Assembly (NCBI GenBank): GCA_905618805.1
Contig: CAJQSZ010000008.1
Coordinates: 1 to 64,000 of the forward strand
Direction of reading: 5' to 3'
DNA length: 64,000 nucleotides
From: an uncultured Candidatus Pelagibacter sp.
Lineage (GTDB): Bacteria; Pseudomonadota; Alphaproteobacteria; Pelagibacterales; Pelagibacteraceae
A model generated the notes under the pieces. The model was given only the letters and a program-made list of their open reading frames with translations. It was not told the origin of the DNA and made no database searches. Shown here one piece after another: positions 48,586-57,254 of this stretch (position 1 is its first letter; every line of letters starts with the position of its first letter). A program made the position numbers and the translations under genes.

Positions 48586-49379
48586 ATAATTTTTTTTCTT
48601 AGTCTTTTTACAATATTAGTTACATTTGTGACAGGATTTTGTCTTTTTTGAATAGATTTAGAGATTTCTTTACATAAAGCACTGCCTACTACCAATCCAT
48701 CAGATTTTTTTAACGAAGCTATAGTCTTTTCTGTAATACCAAACCCAATAACTATATTTTTATTTTTGTTTAGATTTTTAATTTTATTATATCTTTTTAG
48801 AATTTTTTTAGGTGAAACTTTTAGCTTACCTCCTGTTGTCGATAACATTGATATATAATAAATCATATCATGCGAATCTTTAATAATATTTTTCATTCTT
48901 TTCTGGGATGTAGTGGGGGACACTAATTGAATAAAATTAATATTCATTTTTTTACATTTTTGAGCAAATATTTTGTTTTCTGGATAAGGTAAATCAACCA
49001 CAATCAAACCATCAACACCCACTTTTCTGCAAATGCTAATAAAGTTATCGTCACCATACTGAAAGACTACATTATAATAACCCATCAAAATTACTGGTTT
49101 TGCTTGTTTTGATTTTTTAAAATCTTTTACAATTGAAAAGACATCTTTAATTTTGATACCATTCTTTAAAGCTCTGTATGCACTTGATTGAATTTGGCCC
49201 CCATCAGCAATGGGAGTATTGTGAGGAAAACCTATTTCACAAATATCAGCATAGTCAGCTATAGACTTTAATATTTCTAAAGATTCTTTTTTGGTATTAT
49301 CACCTGCAACAATGTAGGTTAATAGAGCAGGTCTTTTTTCATTCTTAGTTTTTTTAAAAGCTAAGTTAATTAAAGACAT
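48582..49379 (-). CDS. trpA: tryptophan synthase alpha subunit, divergent
   Basis: Cleaves indole-3-glycerol phosphate to indole. The 265-residue TIM barrel keeps the catalytic Glu48 and Asp59 (E. coli Glu49/Asp60) and the loop threonine. The family PFSDPLADGP segment is FPHNTPIADGG, so the residue equal to Asp56 is Thr, and the SRAGVTG loop reads SMLSTTG. It follows trpB by one base and overlaps accD by 4 nt. Product is confident; efficiency and channeling with TrpB are open. Confidence 0.9.
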   Translation of the reverse strand: MSLINLAFKKTKNEKRPALLTYIVAGDNTKKESLEILKSIADYADICEIGFPHNTPIADGGQIQSSAYRALKNGIKIKDVFSIVKDFKKSKQAKPVILMGYYNVVFQYGDDNFISICRKVGVDGLIVVDLPYPENKIFAQKCKKMNINFIQLVSPTTSQKRMKNIIKDSHDMIYYISMLSTTGGKLKVSPKKILKRYNKIKNLNKNKNIVIGFGITEKTIASLKKSDGLVVGSALCKEISKSIQKRQNPVTNVTNIVKRLRKKII

Positions 49380-49380
49380 A

Positions 49381-50613
49381 TTAATTAATTTTCCCCAATC
49401 TTACTTTTAAAATATCTCTATCCTTTTTTGCATCACCACAAGAATTTACAATAATAATTGTATTCTTACTTAATTTGGGTGCAATTTTAATAGCTTCTGC
49501 AAACGCATGACATGGCTCTAAACTTGGGTTTATTTTTTCAAGTCTCGTGACAAGTTTATAAGCGCTTAATGCAGCCTCATCTGTAGCTGATGTATATCTT
49601 GCTCTTTTAGTATCTTTTAAAAAACAATGAATTGGAGATACACCTGGGTAATCTAACCCTGCTGAAATTGACTCAGTATCATTAATTTGTCCCTCACTGT
49701 TTTGACATACGTAAGCAGCCGCTCCATGCAAAATTCCAAGTTTAGCATTATTTGTTAAAGGTGCTGCATGTAGTTTAGAGTTTTTAGCTCCTCCAGCCTC
49801 AACACCAATTAATTCAATTTGTTTTTTATCATAATCAATAAAGTCACTCCAAAACCCATAAGCAGAACTTCCACCACCAATACAATTAATAAGCTTAATT
49901 TTTTTTGGCAATTTTTTAAATTCATATTTAAGTTGTAGTTTTAATTCTTTTGAAATTTGAGAGGTACTCCAACCACAAATTTTAACAAAAATATTAGGAC
50001 CAACTGTTGAGCCGACACACATATGAGTGTTATTACAGTTTGAAACCCAATATCTCATACACTCACTAACAGCATCAACCAGTGTCTGACTTCCAGAATA
50101 AACAGGAACAATTTCAGCCCCATTTTTTTTCATTGCTTCTACATTAGGTTTTTGTCTCTTTATGTCTTTTGCACCCATGAATATTCTACACTTAAGACCA
50201 AATTTTTTAGCAGCCATACTTAGCATTTTTCCCGCATAGCCAGCCCCCGTATCTCCCACAACATAATTTTTACCTGCTTTTTTAGCAATAAGACAATGAA
50301 CTGTAGCATTATAAATTTTGTGAGCACCTCCGTTCGCCTCAGAGACCATTTTAGCATATATTTGTGCTCCACCAAGGTGGCTAGTTAGTTTTTGAAGTTT
50401 TATAAATGAAGTAGGAGAACCTATGTAGTTTTTAAAGTAAAAATCTTTTTGTTTTAAAAATTTTTTATTATGTCTTAGTTTTTCAAAAAGAACTGTTAAA
50501 TCCTCAATAGGTTTTTTTAAAGTTTCAGGAATAAAACTTCCACCAAATTTACCACCCCAAAAGCCATACTTGTCATGCTGATCAATTAAAGGAACTTTTT
50601 TTTTAAGTTTCAT
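49381..50613 (-). CDS. trpB: tryptophan synthase beta subunit, divergent
   Basis: PLP enzyme condensing indole and serine. The 410 residues retain the Schiff-base Lys99 (GGAHK), GGGSSA, and the ISAGLDYPGV segment. Other near-invariant sites differ: KREDLxxxGAHK is KMVSEANGGAHK, ETGAGQHG is DTGAGYAG (catalytic Glu109 becomes Asp121), TLKDA is TLVDA (Lys167 becomes Val179), GPHPYP is GPNIFV, and SGRGDKD is CGDAKKD. It sits normally in trpF-trpB-trpA, overlapping trpF by 11 nt. A tryptophan synthase role is the best reading; altered substrate use is possible. Confidence 0.85.
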   Translation of the reverse strand: MKLKKKVPLIDQHDKYGFWGGKFGGSFIPETLKKPIEDLTVLFEKLRHNKKFLKQKDFYFKNYIGSPTSFIKLQKLTSHLGGAQIYAKMVSEANGGAHKIYNATVHCLIAKKAGKNYVVGDTGAGYAGKMLSMAAKKFGLKCRIFMGAKDIKRQKPNVEAMKKNGAEIVPVYSGSQTLVDAVSECMRYWVSNCNNTHMCVGSTVGPNIFVKICGWSTSQISKELKLQLKYEFKKLPKKIKLINCIGGGSSAYGFWSDFIDYDKKQIELIGVEAGGAKNSKLHAAPLTNNAKLGILHGAAAYVCQNSEGQINDTESISAGLDYPGVSPIHCFLKDTKRARYTSATDEAALSAYKLVTRLEKINPSLEPCHAFAEAIKIAPKLSKNTIIIVNSCGDAKKDRDILKVRLGKIN

Positions 50614-51226
50614 TATTAATTTGTTTAATTTTGTTTAAAAAAATATTAATTTTTGATGTATCTTTTAATCCAGATGTTTCTAGACCTCCAGAAATATCTA
50701 TAATATCTGCTATTTCTTTATAATTTTGAAGGTTATCTTCTATACGAATATTTCCTGCCAACATTAACTCTTTATCCATTTTAAGGTTTTTGATTAACTG
50801 ATGATCAAAAGACAAGCTTTTCTCATAACCCTTACTGTCAAATAGTATCACGTCAGCAAGCTCATTGTATTCCATAAATTTTACAATATCATTTTGATCT
50901 TTGACAGTGATAGCTACAATAATTTTTTTGTGATATTTTTCTTTAATAAATTTTATCTCACCTGAAGAACAGTCATAAATTTGGTAATAATCAAAAGCTA
51001 AGTCTTTTATTTTTTCCAAAATATCTTCATTAGGACTAACAAGCACAGCAACATACTTAGAATTTTTTTTATCAATTTTTAAAAGTTCTTTAAGTTTATC
51101 AAATTCAACAAATCTCTTTGATTTCGAATAATTAACAATAAAACCAATATATTCTGGAGGGTGAGAATGTGCTGTTAAAAATTGTAAAGTTTTGGAATCA
51201 GATATTCCACAAATTTTTACTTTCAT
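50603..51226 (-). CDS. trpF: phosphoribosylanthranilate isomerase
   Basis: Amadori isomerase in tryptophan synthesis, 207 residues. The N-terminal KICGI with catalytic Cys, the Asp in ILFDSKGYEKSLSFD and the phosphate-binding LAGNI and DISGGLETSGLKD segments support the call. The usual QLHG is QIYD and the usual LAGGL is LAGNI, so it is moderately divergent. It lies between pyrF and trpB and is part of the same unit. Confidence 0.9.
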   Translation of the reverse strand: MKVKICGISDSKTLQFLTAHSHPPEYIGFIVNYSKSKRFVEFDKLKELLKIDKKNSKYVAVLVSPNEDILEKIKDLAFDYYQIYDCSSGEIKFIKEKYHKKIIVAITVKDQNDIVKFMEYNELADVILFDSKGYEKSLSFDHQLIKNLKMDKELMLAGNIRIEDNLQNYKEIADIIDISGGLETSGLKDTSKINIFLNKIKQINNET

Positions 51227-51904
51227 CTATTTTATAGACAAAAGTATATTTTTAATATTTTCTTTTGGATCACCTTTAGTAATGGGTCGACCAATTATCA
51301 AACAATCACTGCCTTCCTTAATAGCTTCATTAGCACTCATAGTTCTTTTTTGATCATCTTTAGTATCTTTCATTCTAATGCCGGGGGTAAAACATTTAAG
51401 TCTAGGAGCAATCTCTTTGATCATTTTTATCTCTAATGGACTGCAAATAACACCATGCAAGTTTGCATCCATTGCAATTTTAATTAACTTCTTTACTTGT
51501 GCTTCAACTTTATTATTAAAACCTAAATTTTCTAAATCTTCATTCTCAAAGCTTGTTAAAATTGAAACTCCTAATAATCTAAGATTAATTTTTTCTGCAG
51601 CTTCGTTAGCTGCTTTAAGAGCATCAAAGCCATTAAGCAGATGAACTGTTGCATAATTTACATTTAAATCTTTAAGAGATTTTATTGATTCTACTAATGT
51701 ATTTTTAATATCAAAAAATTTTCCATCATAAAAAATAGGTTTCTTAAATTTTGAAAGTTCTCTTATTTCTTCAGGGCTTCTTTGGGTTATATATTGTAAA
51801 CCAATTTTAATTCCTGAAATATCTTCATGAATTAATTCTAGTAAATCTAATATTTCTTTTTGACTTGAGACATCACAGGCTACGAAGATATTTTTATTCG
51901 TCAT
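51227..51904 (-). CDS. pyrF: orotidine 5'-phosphate decarboxylase
   Basis: Last step of UMP synthesis. The 225-residue TIM barrel contains the catalytic DxKxxD as YDGKFFDIKNT, an early Asp in VACDVS, GVICSPLE, TPGIRM and the phosphate-binding IIGRPIT. Normal length. Its start lies 11 nt inside the ihfB end, and trpF follows directly, the standard ihfB-pyrF-trpF order. Confidence 0.96.
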   Translation of the reverse strand: MTNKNIFVACDVSSQKEILDLLELIHEDISGIKIGLQYITQRSPEEIRELSKFKKPIFYDGKFFDIKNTLVESIKSLKDLNVNYATVHLLNGFDALKAANEAAEKINLRLLGVSILTSFENEDLENLGFNNKVEAQVKKLIKIAMDANLHGVICSPLEIKMIKEIAPRLKCFTPGIRMKDTKDDQKRTMSANEAIKEGSDCLIIGRPITKGDPKENIKNILLSIK

Positions 51905-52184
51905 TGTTCAATTTTTTAAACATTTCCTTCGCCATTTTAAAGTGAATTGTTTTCTTTTCAGGTGTATTCACTTTTTCTCCAGTTTTGGGATTTCGAGAAA
52001 TTCTAGCTTTTTGCGTATTAGTTGAAAAAATGCCAAAACCTCTCAGTTCAACACGATCTCCACGTTTGAGAGCTTGTTTGATCTCAACCAAAATGATATT
52101 TGTAAATTTCTCTAAATCTTTTTTTAAAAAATTTGGATAGTTGTCGGTTAATTGTTTTAAAAGTTTTGATTTAACAATTGCCAA
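51894..52184 (-). CDS. ihfB: integration host factor beta-type protein
   Basis: A 96-residue DNA-bending protein of the HU/IHF family. Helical N terminus, GDRVELRGFGIFSTN and the beta-arm region with RNPKTGEKVNTPEKK, followed by HFKMAKEM, fit IHF beta better than HU. Location directly after rpsA, as in most Proteobacteria, supports that. It should bind the minor groove and assist recombination and transcription. Confidence 0.9.
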   Translation of the reverse strand: MAIVKSKLLKQLTDNYPNFLKKDLEKFTNIILVEIKQALKRGDRVELRGFGIFSTNTQKARISRNPKTGEKVNTPEKKTIHFKMAKEMFKKLNNDE

Positions 52185-52187
52185 TTT

Positions 52188-53918
52188 TTATTCGTCTTCT
52201 TTTTTTTTCTTTTCTAAGTCTTCTGATAAAGAAGAGAAAGGTAAATTTTTTCCAGAACCTTCAGAGCCATACTTATCTAAAGCTTCTTTTTTATCCATTT
52301 CTTCCAATAACTTAATACTCAATGTAGCTTTTCTTTTAGTTAGATCTAATTCAGATATTGCACAGTCAATTCTTTCTCCACCTGTAAACCTTGCGGGTCT
52401 AGCATCAGCAGCATTAATAGCGATTGCAGATTTTTTGATGATGAAGTCCATTTCACAACCTTCAGGTCTAACAACTAAACCTTTGATATCAGTTGATATA
52501 ATTTTAACAGTAATTGTTTCTTTCACTTTTTTATTATTAAACCAATCAAAAGGGTCTGGTTGAGTTTGACGTAAACCAACTCGCACTTTTTGCTCTTCTG
52601 CTTTAACTTCTAAAACTTTAACTTTAAATTTATCCCCAATTTTATGTTTAGCTAGCTCCTCTTCTCCATTGGTAAGATAAGTAAGATCATTACAATGCAA
52701 GAATGCATCAATATCTATATCTTCAATTTTTAAGAAAAGAGAGTATTCATTCTTACTAACCACTTCACCTTCAACTTCAGATCCAACAGGGTACTTTTTT
52801 TCAAAAGTTTCAAATGGATTTTCTTTTGTTAGACGGTGAGAAATCGCAACTCTTCTTTTTTCTTTATCAATTTCTGTAATTATACAATCAATCTCATCAC
52901 CTACAGCGAACATTTTTTTTGCTGAAATATTTTTCTTAGTCCAACTTAATTCGCTTGAATGTAGTAAAGTTGATAACCCTTTTTCAAGTTCACAGAAAGC
53001 ACCAAAATCCATTAATTTAACTACCTTAACTTTATAAACTTTATTCAATTCATAGTTTGTAATATTTTCAAAGGGATCAGGAGAAAGTTGTTTAACAGAA
53101 CAGCCAACTTGTAGTTTTTCTTTGTCCACTGTAATTACTAAAAGATCATGCTTTTCTCCAATTGTAAAAACCTCATCAGGGTGATTAACTCTTGAATAAG
53201 ATATTTCTTGCAAGTGCACTAAAACATCAAGTTCACCATTGACACTAAAGAAACAGCCAAACGAACTATAACCTTTAACTTCAGCTCCTTTAATTACATC
53301 ACCAACTTTAAATTTTTCTACAATTTTAATTTTATCCTCTTTTTTGAAGGATGAAATAATTTCTCTTCTGGAAACACAAGCATTTCCTCTTATTTTATCT
53401 AATTTAATAAGAGCAAATTTTTGAGGCTCGTTCATTAGATGACTTATGTCTTTTAAAGGCTTATCTGAAATTTGGGATCCTGGTAAAAACATTAATGAAC
53501 CAGTTTCGATATGCTCTACTATACAACCACCTTTAACACGACCAGTAATTTTACCCATAATAGGTTCGTTTTTTTCATAAGCTTCAACTAGCTTATCCCA
53601 TCCTTGAATTTTTTGAGCCTTAGAAGCAGATACTAATACTTCACCTTTTTTATCTTCTAGTCTTTCAAGAAGAACAGAAATTTTTTCACCTACTTTTGCT
53701 TTTTCAAGCATACCCATACTTTTTAATTCATTGATATCTAGGATAGGCTCTGACTTTAATCCAGGAACTTCAAGGAACACAAAGTTATCTGTTACTTTAT
53801 TCACAACACCAGTGATTACTTTTCCTTCTTCAAGGTTAGCTGTCTTTGTAAATTGTGAATTTAGTAATTGTTCGAACTCTTTAGAGGCTGGGTTTGAAAG
53901 ATCTTTATAAATTTCCAT
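52188..53918 (-). CDS. rpsA: 30S ribosomal protein S1
   Basis: mRNA-binding ribosomal protein with six S1 repeats, 576 residues. Repeats begin near GKVITGVVNKV, EPIMGKITGRVKGG, GDVIKGAEVKGYSSFG, NKVYKVKVVKLMDFGAF, GSEVEGEVVSK and KETITVKIISTDIKG. The C terminus is acidic and basic mixed. Its ATG shares one base with the cmk stop region (TAATG type), and cmk-rpsA-ihfB is invariant in Proteobacteria. In a genome with few Shine-Dalgarno sites S1 is probably important. Confidence 0.97.
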   Translation of the reverse strand: MEIYKDLSNPASKEFEQLLNSQFTKTANLEEGKVITGVVNKVTDNFVFLEVPGLKSEPILDINELKSMGMLEKAKVGEKISVLLERLEDKKGEVLVSASKAQKIQGWDKLVEAYEKNEPIMGKITGRVKGGCIVEHIETGSLMFLPGSQISDKPLKDISHLMNEPQKFALIKLDKIRGNACVSRREIISSFKKEDKIKIVEKFKVGDVIKGAEVKGYSSFGCFFSVNGELDVLVHLQEISYSRVNHPDEVFTIGEKHDLLVITVDKEKLQVGCSVKQLSPDPFENITNYELNKVYKVKVVKLMDFGAFCELEKGLSTLLHSSELSWTKKNISAKKMFAVGDEIDCIITEIDKEKRRVAISHRLTKENPFETFEKKYPVGSEVEGEVVSKNEYSLFLKIEDIDIDAFLHCNDLTYLTNGEEELAKHKIGDKFKVKVLEVKAEEQKVRVGLRQTQPDPFDWFNNKKVKETITVKIISTDIKGLVVRPEGCEMDFIIKKSAIAINAADARPARFTGGERIDCAISELDLTKRKATLSIKLLEEMDKKEALDKYGSEGSGKNLPFSSLSEDLEKKKKEDE

Positions 53919-54571
53919 TAAGCTTTTAGTTTCCTATTCATAATTTGTTTAATTTTTAAAAAGCATGATCTTTTAGTTAAATTTGTTGTATTAATCAAGA
54001 TAGAATCTTTAGTTTTCATTAGAGGTGAAACTTTTCTATTATAATCAGTTTTATCTCGTTTTTTAATGCTTTTTTGTACATCACTTAAGGATATTTTGTT
54101 ATTTAATCCCTTTAATTCCTTATATCTCCTCAAAGCTCTAGTTTTAACATTAGCCGTTATAAAAAATTTAAAATCAGCATCAGGAATTATTTTGTAAGTT
54201 ATGTCTCGTCCATCCAAACAAGAGCCATTGTATTTTTTAGGTGGATAATAAGCACTTTTAATTTGAAATGCATGAACGAGTTTTCTAATTTTTTTATCTT
54301 TTGCTATTGCAGAAGCCATTGTACCAACTTCATCTGATAACAATTTTTTATTTTGTAAATCCTTTAAACTTAACTTTTTTATTTTATCTTTTATTAAAGT
54401 GTATCCATATTTTTTTGGTTGAGTAAGCTTGAGATTTGCAATTAATCTATAAATTTTACCAGTATCTAAATAAAATAAATTAAAGTATTTAGAGATTAAT
54501 TTAGCCTGAGTTCCAGCACCAGCAGCAGCAGGTGAGTCTATTGCTACTTTAATCTTATTAGCTAATTTCAT
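53918..54571 (-). CDS. cmk: cytidylate kinase without P-loop lysine
   Basis: CMP/dCMP kinase by position and sequence, 217 residues. The P-loop, normally GPAASGKGT, reads SPAAAGAGT at about 13-21, so the ATP-binding lysine is alanine and the first glycine is serine. Other family blocks are intact: YLDTGKIYR, DEVGTMASAIA, LDGRDITYKIIPDADFKFF, RALRRYKEL and RDKTDYNRKVSPL. The DNA codons are clear (GGT GCT GGA ACT). It may use a compensating residue, have low activity, or have another role. Confidence 0.88.
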   Translation of the reverse strand: MKLANKIKVAIDSPAAAGAGTQAKLISKYFNLFYLDTGKIYRLIANLKLTQPKKYGYTLIKDKIKKLSLKDLQNKKLLSDEVGTMASAIAKDKKIRKLVHAFQIKSAYYPPKKYNGSCLDGRDITYKIIPDADFKFFITANVKTRALRRYKELKGLNNKISLSDVQKSIKKRDKTDYNRKVSPLMKTKDSILINTTNLTKRSCFLKIKQIMNRKLKA

Positions 54572-54573
54572 AA

Positions 54574-55896
54574 TTATTTTTTATTTATCTTTTTGATTAT
54601 TGTGAGAAAAGTTGGAAAAGATGTATTAATAGAATCCATATCATAAATTTTCCATTTTCCACCACATGTTAAAGCTGCAATTGTACTCATCATAAAAATT
54701 CTATGATCTTTTAAATAATTTTTAATTGTTATCATTTTTTTTATTTCTAAATTTGGTTGTCCATATATCTTAATTGAGTCTTTAGTTAATTCTGTTCTAA
54801 CACCCATCATGTTTAAAATCTTAGATCCCCAATCTAATCTTGGACTCTCTTTTTGATTAAGTTCAGCAATATCCTTGAAGTAAGAAACTCCTTTTGCTTT
54901 TGCGGCTATTAAAAAAATAATTAAAAACTCATCTATAGCACTGCTATTTAATTCTGAAGAGCAGTTTATAGCCTTAAGATTTTTTGAACTTTTTATAAAA
55001 ATATCTGATATTCTTTCACCACGATAATTTTTTTGGTTTTTTAGTAATATTTTGGCACCCATTTTTTTTAAAATCTTAATAATACCTGTTCTTGAAGAAT
55101 TAATATTAACATTTTTAATTAATAATTTTGATTCATCAGTCAAAGTTGTTAATGCAATAAAGAAAGCACTTGAACTTATATCACCAGGGATTTGATAGTT
55201 GAATGATGGAATTTTTTTAGGCTGCTTAATATCAATAAAATCATATTTTTTAGTTTTTTTTACCTTTATGTCTATCTTTAGATATTTAAAAAGTAATTCA
55301 GTGTGGTTTCTTGATTTTCTTGCTTTTATAGATGTTGTTCCTGTGGAGTTTAAAGCAGCAAGCATAACACTGCTCTTACATTGAGCAGAACCTCTACTTT
55401 CTAAATAATTAATGCCCTTTGTAGAGTTTGAACCTAAAATTGACAAAGGTAGTTTATTTTTTTTTTTATAATAAAATTTAGCACCAAATTTTTGTAAAGG
55501 CTTAGTCACTCTTGAAAAATCTCTTTCAGATAGGCTTTTATCACCAACCAATTTTATTTTTATAGGTGATCTAATTAATAGACCTAAAATTAGCCTACCG
55601 AGCGTTCCAGAGTTTTTAGCATCTATTGTTAAGTTTTTTTTAAAATTAAATCCATTAATTCCATTCCCAAAAATTTCACAATAATTTTTATATATTTTAA
55701 CTTTTATTCCTAATTTTTTTATAGAATCTATTGCAGCAAGCACATCTTCAGACATTAAAAGATTGTGAGCTCTAGATTTCCCTGTTGCCTGAGACGCTAA
55801 TAGCACCCACCTAATACTTAAACTCTTATCCCCAGTAACTTTTATTTCTTTATTAAATTTTTTTATTTTATTTTTAATGAGTAAGGTACCTGACAT
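54574..55896 (-). CDS. aroA: EPSP synthase (3-phosphoshikimate 1-carboxyvinyltransferase)
   Basis: Sixth shikimate step, 440 residues. Shikimate-phosphate and PEP contacts are recognisable: KSLSIRW, AKNSGTLGRLILG, RGSAQCKSSVMLA, PGDISSSAFF, QKESPRLDW and DHRIFMM. Several sites deviate from the common forms (RPM reads RDF; ELRVKESDR reads ELNQKESPR), typical of fast-evolving proteins in this window. It precedes cmk by 2 bp, the usual order. Confidence 0.93.
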   Translation of the reverse strand: MSGTLLIKNKIKKFNKEIKVTGDKSLSIRWVLLASQATGKSRAHNLLMSEDVLAAIDSIKKLGIKVKIYKNYCEIFGNGINGFNFKKNLTIDAKNSGTLGRLILGLLIRSPIKIKLVGDKSLSERDFSRVTKPLQKFGAKFYYKKKNKLPLSILGSNSTKGINYLESRGSAQCKSSVMLAALNSTGTTSIKARKSRNHTELLFKYLKIDIKVKKTKKYDFIDIKQPKKIPSFNYQIPGDISSSAFFIALTTLTDESKLLIKNVNINSSRTGIIKILKKMGAKILLKNQKNYRGERISDIFIKSSKNLKAINCSSELNSSAIDEFLIIFLIAAKAKGVSYFKDIAELNQKESPRLDWGSKILNMMGVRTELTKDSIKIYGQPNLEIKKMITIKNYLKDHRIFMMSTIAALTCGGKWKIYDMDSINTSFPTFLTIIKKINKK

Positions 55897-55899
55897 CTG

Positions 55900-56676
55900 T
55901 TAATTAAATTTAAAAGAGTCACCAAAGTAAGCTTTTTTTGCTTTTACATCATTAATTAATTCAGATGGAGTTCCTTTTGCAACAATTTTGCAGTTTGATA
56001 GAATTATTGCAACGTCAACACATGAGAGAAGATCTCTTGCTTGGTGGTCACAAATACAAATACTTATATTTTTTTCAGTTTGTAGATTAACAATTAACTC
56101 TTGCAACATCTTAATTGTTAATACATCGAGTGCTGCAAAACATTCATCTAGTAGTAAAACCTTGGGATTTCCCATTAGCGCCAATGCAATAACTAATTTT
56201 TTTTTTTGCCCTCCAGATAAAAATTTTGCTTGTACATTCAATATAGGATCCAGTTCAAATTTAGAAACAAGCTCTTCAATCTTGAAATTTCTATCATTTT
56301 TATTTTTAATTAGAATTTCACTTACAGCTTTTAGGTTCTCCATTAAAGTTAGGTCATGAAAATATCCACCATACTGAGGTACATAACCTATCTTAAATTT
56401 TGTTGTCCTTTCAGAAATTGGGTAGTTTAGAACATTTTCGCCATCAATAATTATTGACCCATAGTTTGGTTTTATTAGGCCTGTAATCAAATTAAAGATT
56501 GTTGACTTACCAACCCCATTTGGACCAAGCATACCCAAAATCTCTCCTTTATTGATATCAAAATTGATATTTTCTAAAATCTGTCTTTTACCAAATGATA
56601 AAGATATTTTTTCTAATTTAATTAAAGGTTTATTTTTTTTGAAAGATTTAATTCTAAATTTTTTTATTATTGCCAT
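55900..56676 (-). CDS. lptB: LPS export ABC ATPase LptB
   Basis: ATPase of the LptB2FG exporter that lifts LPS from the inner membrane. 258 residues with Walker A GPNGVGKST, Q-loop GYVPQYGGYF, signature LSGGQKKKL, Walker B VLLLDECFAALD and switch CDHQARD. The C-terminal AYFGDSF resembles the LptB end. It lies one gene after lptC and before aroA; membrane partners lptF/lptG are not in the window. Confidence 0.92.
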   Translation of the reverse strand: MAIIKKFRIKSFKKNKPLIKLEKISLSFGKRQILENINFDINKGEILGMLGPNGVGKSTIFNLITGLIKPNYGSIIIDGENVLNYPISERTTKFKIGYVPQYGGYFHDLTLMENLKAVSEILIKNKNDRNFKIEELVSKFELDPILNVQAKFLSGGQKKKLVIALALMGNPKVLLLDECFAALDVLTIKMLQELIVNLQTEKNISICICDHQARDLLSCVDVAIILSNCKIVAKGTPSELINDVKAKKAYFGDSFKFN

Positions 56677-56678
56677 AT

Positions 56679-57254
56679 TTATTTTCCAATAACTTTAAGT
56701 TTTTTATCACCATACATAAGTATTTTAGAATCCTTTGTTAGTAAATCAATCTCTAGTCTATCAGCAAAAAGTTGATTATTAGAACTTTTATAGACAACAT
56801 TATTATAGACCCAAGCAAAATTTTCCTCAAAAGATAAATCTATATTTTCTGAAGTAATTTTATGCCCCGTGTACACTAAAATTACGTTTTTAGTAAAATT
56901 TGTATCAAGGCTTAAAGTGTTATATTTAGCGAAATCTGAGGTTAGATAAATTGTGTCTTTTTCAAACAGATCAATTTGAGCAATAACATTTGTCATTAAA
57001 ATAACACCATCTACATCGCTACTAATCTCACCATATTCAGCAGTGATTAAATATTTATTACCAATTTCGTCTGTTGATAAATATTCAAGATTTTTTATTA
57101 AATTATTTTGATAATTAATAACTTCATTTGTCAGGTTTTGGTCAGTTAAATTTATAGTTTCTTTTTTTAAAAAAAAATATTTATTTAAAAAAAAATAAAT
57201 TACAATTAATAAGGTTAAAAAAAGAGCAATTTGAATTATTGTTTTTTTTTGCAT
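56679..57254 (-). CDS. lptC: LptC-like LPS transport protein
   Basis: A 191-residue protein with one N-terminal membrane helix (about 6-24) and a periplasmic beta-rich domain (KYLITAEYGEISSDVDGV, AKYNTLSLDTNF, LFADRLEIDLLTKDSKILMYG) as in the OstA/LptC jellyroll. Position between kdsD and lptB fits LptC. A separate lptA, which normally lies between lptC and lptB, is absent; whether this protein covers both roles is unknown. Confidence 0.85.
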   Translation of the reverse strand: MQKKTIIQIALFLTLLIVIYFFLNKYFFLKKETINLTDQNLTNEVINYQNNLIKNLEYLSTDEIGNKYLITAEYGEISSDVDGVILMTNVIAQIDLFEKDTIYLTSDFAKYNTLSLDTNFTKNVILVYTGHKITSENIDLSFEENFAWVYNNVVYKSSNNQLFADRLEIDLLTKDSKILMYGDKKLKVIGK

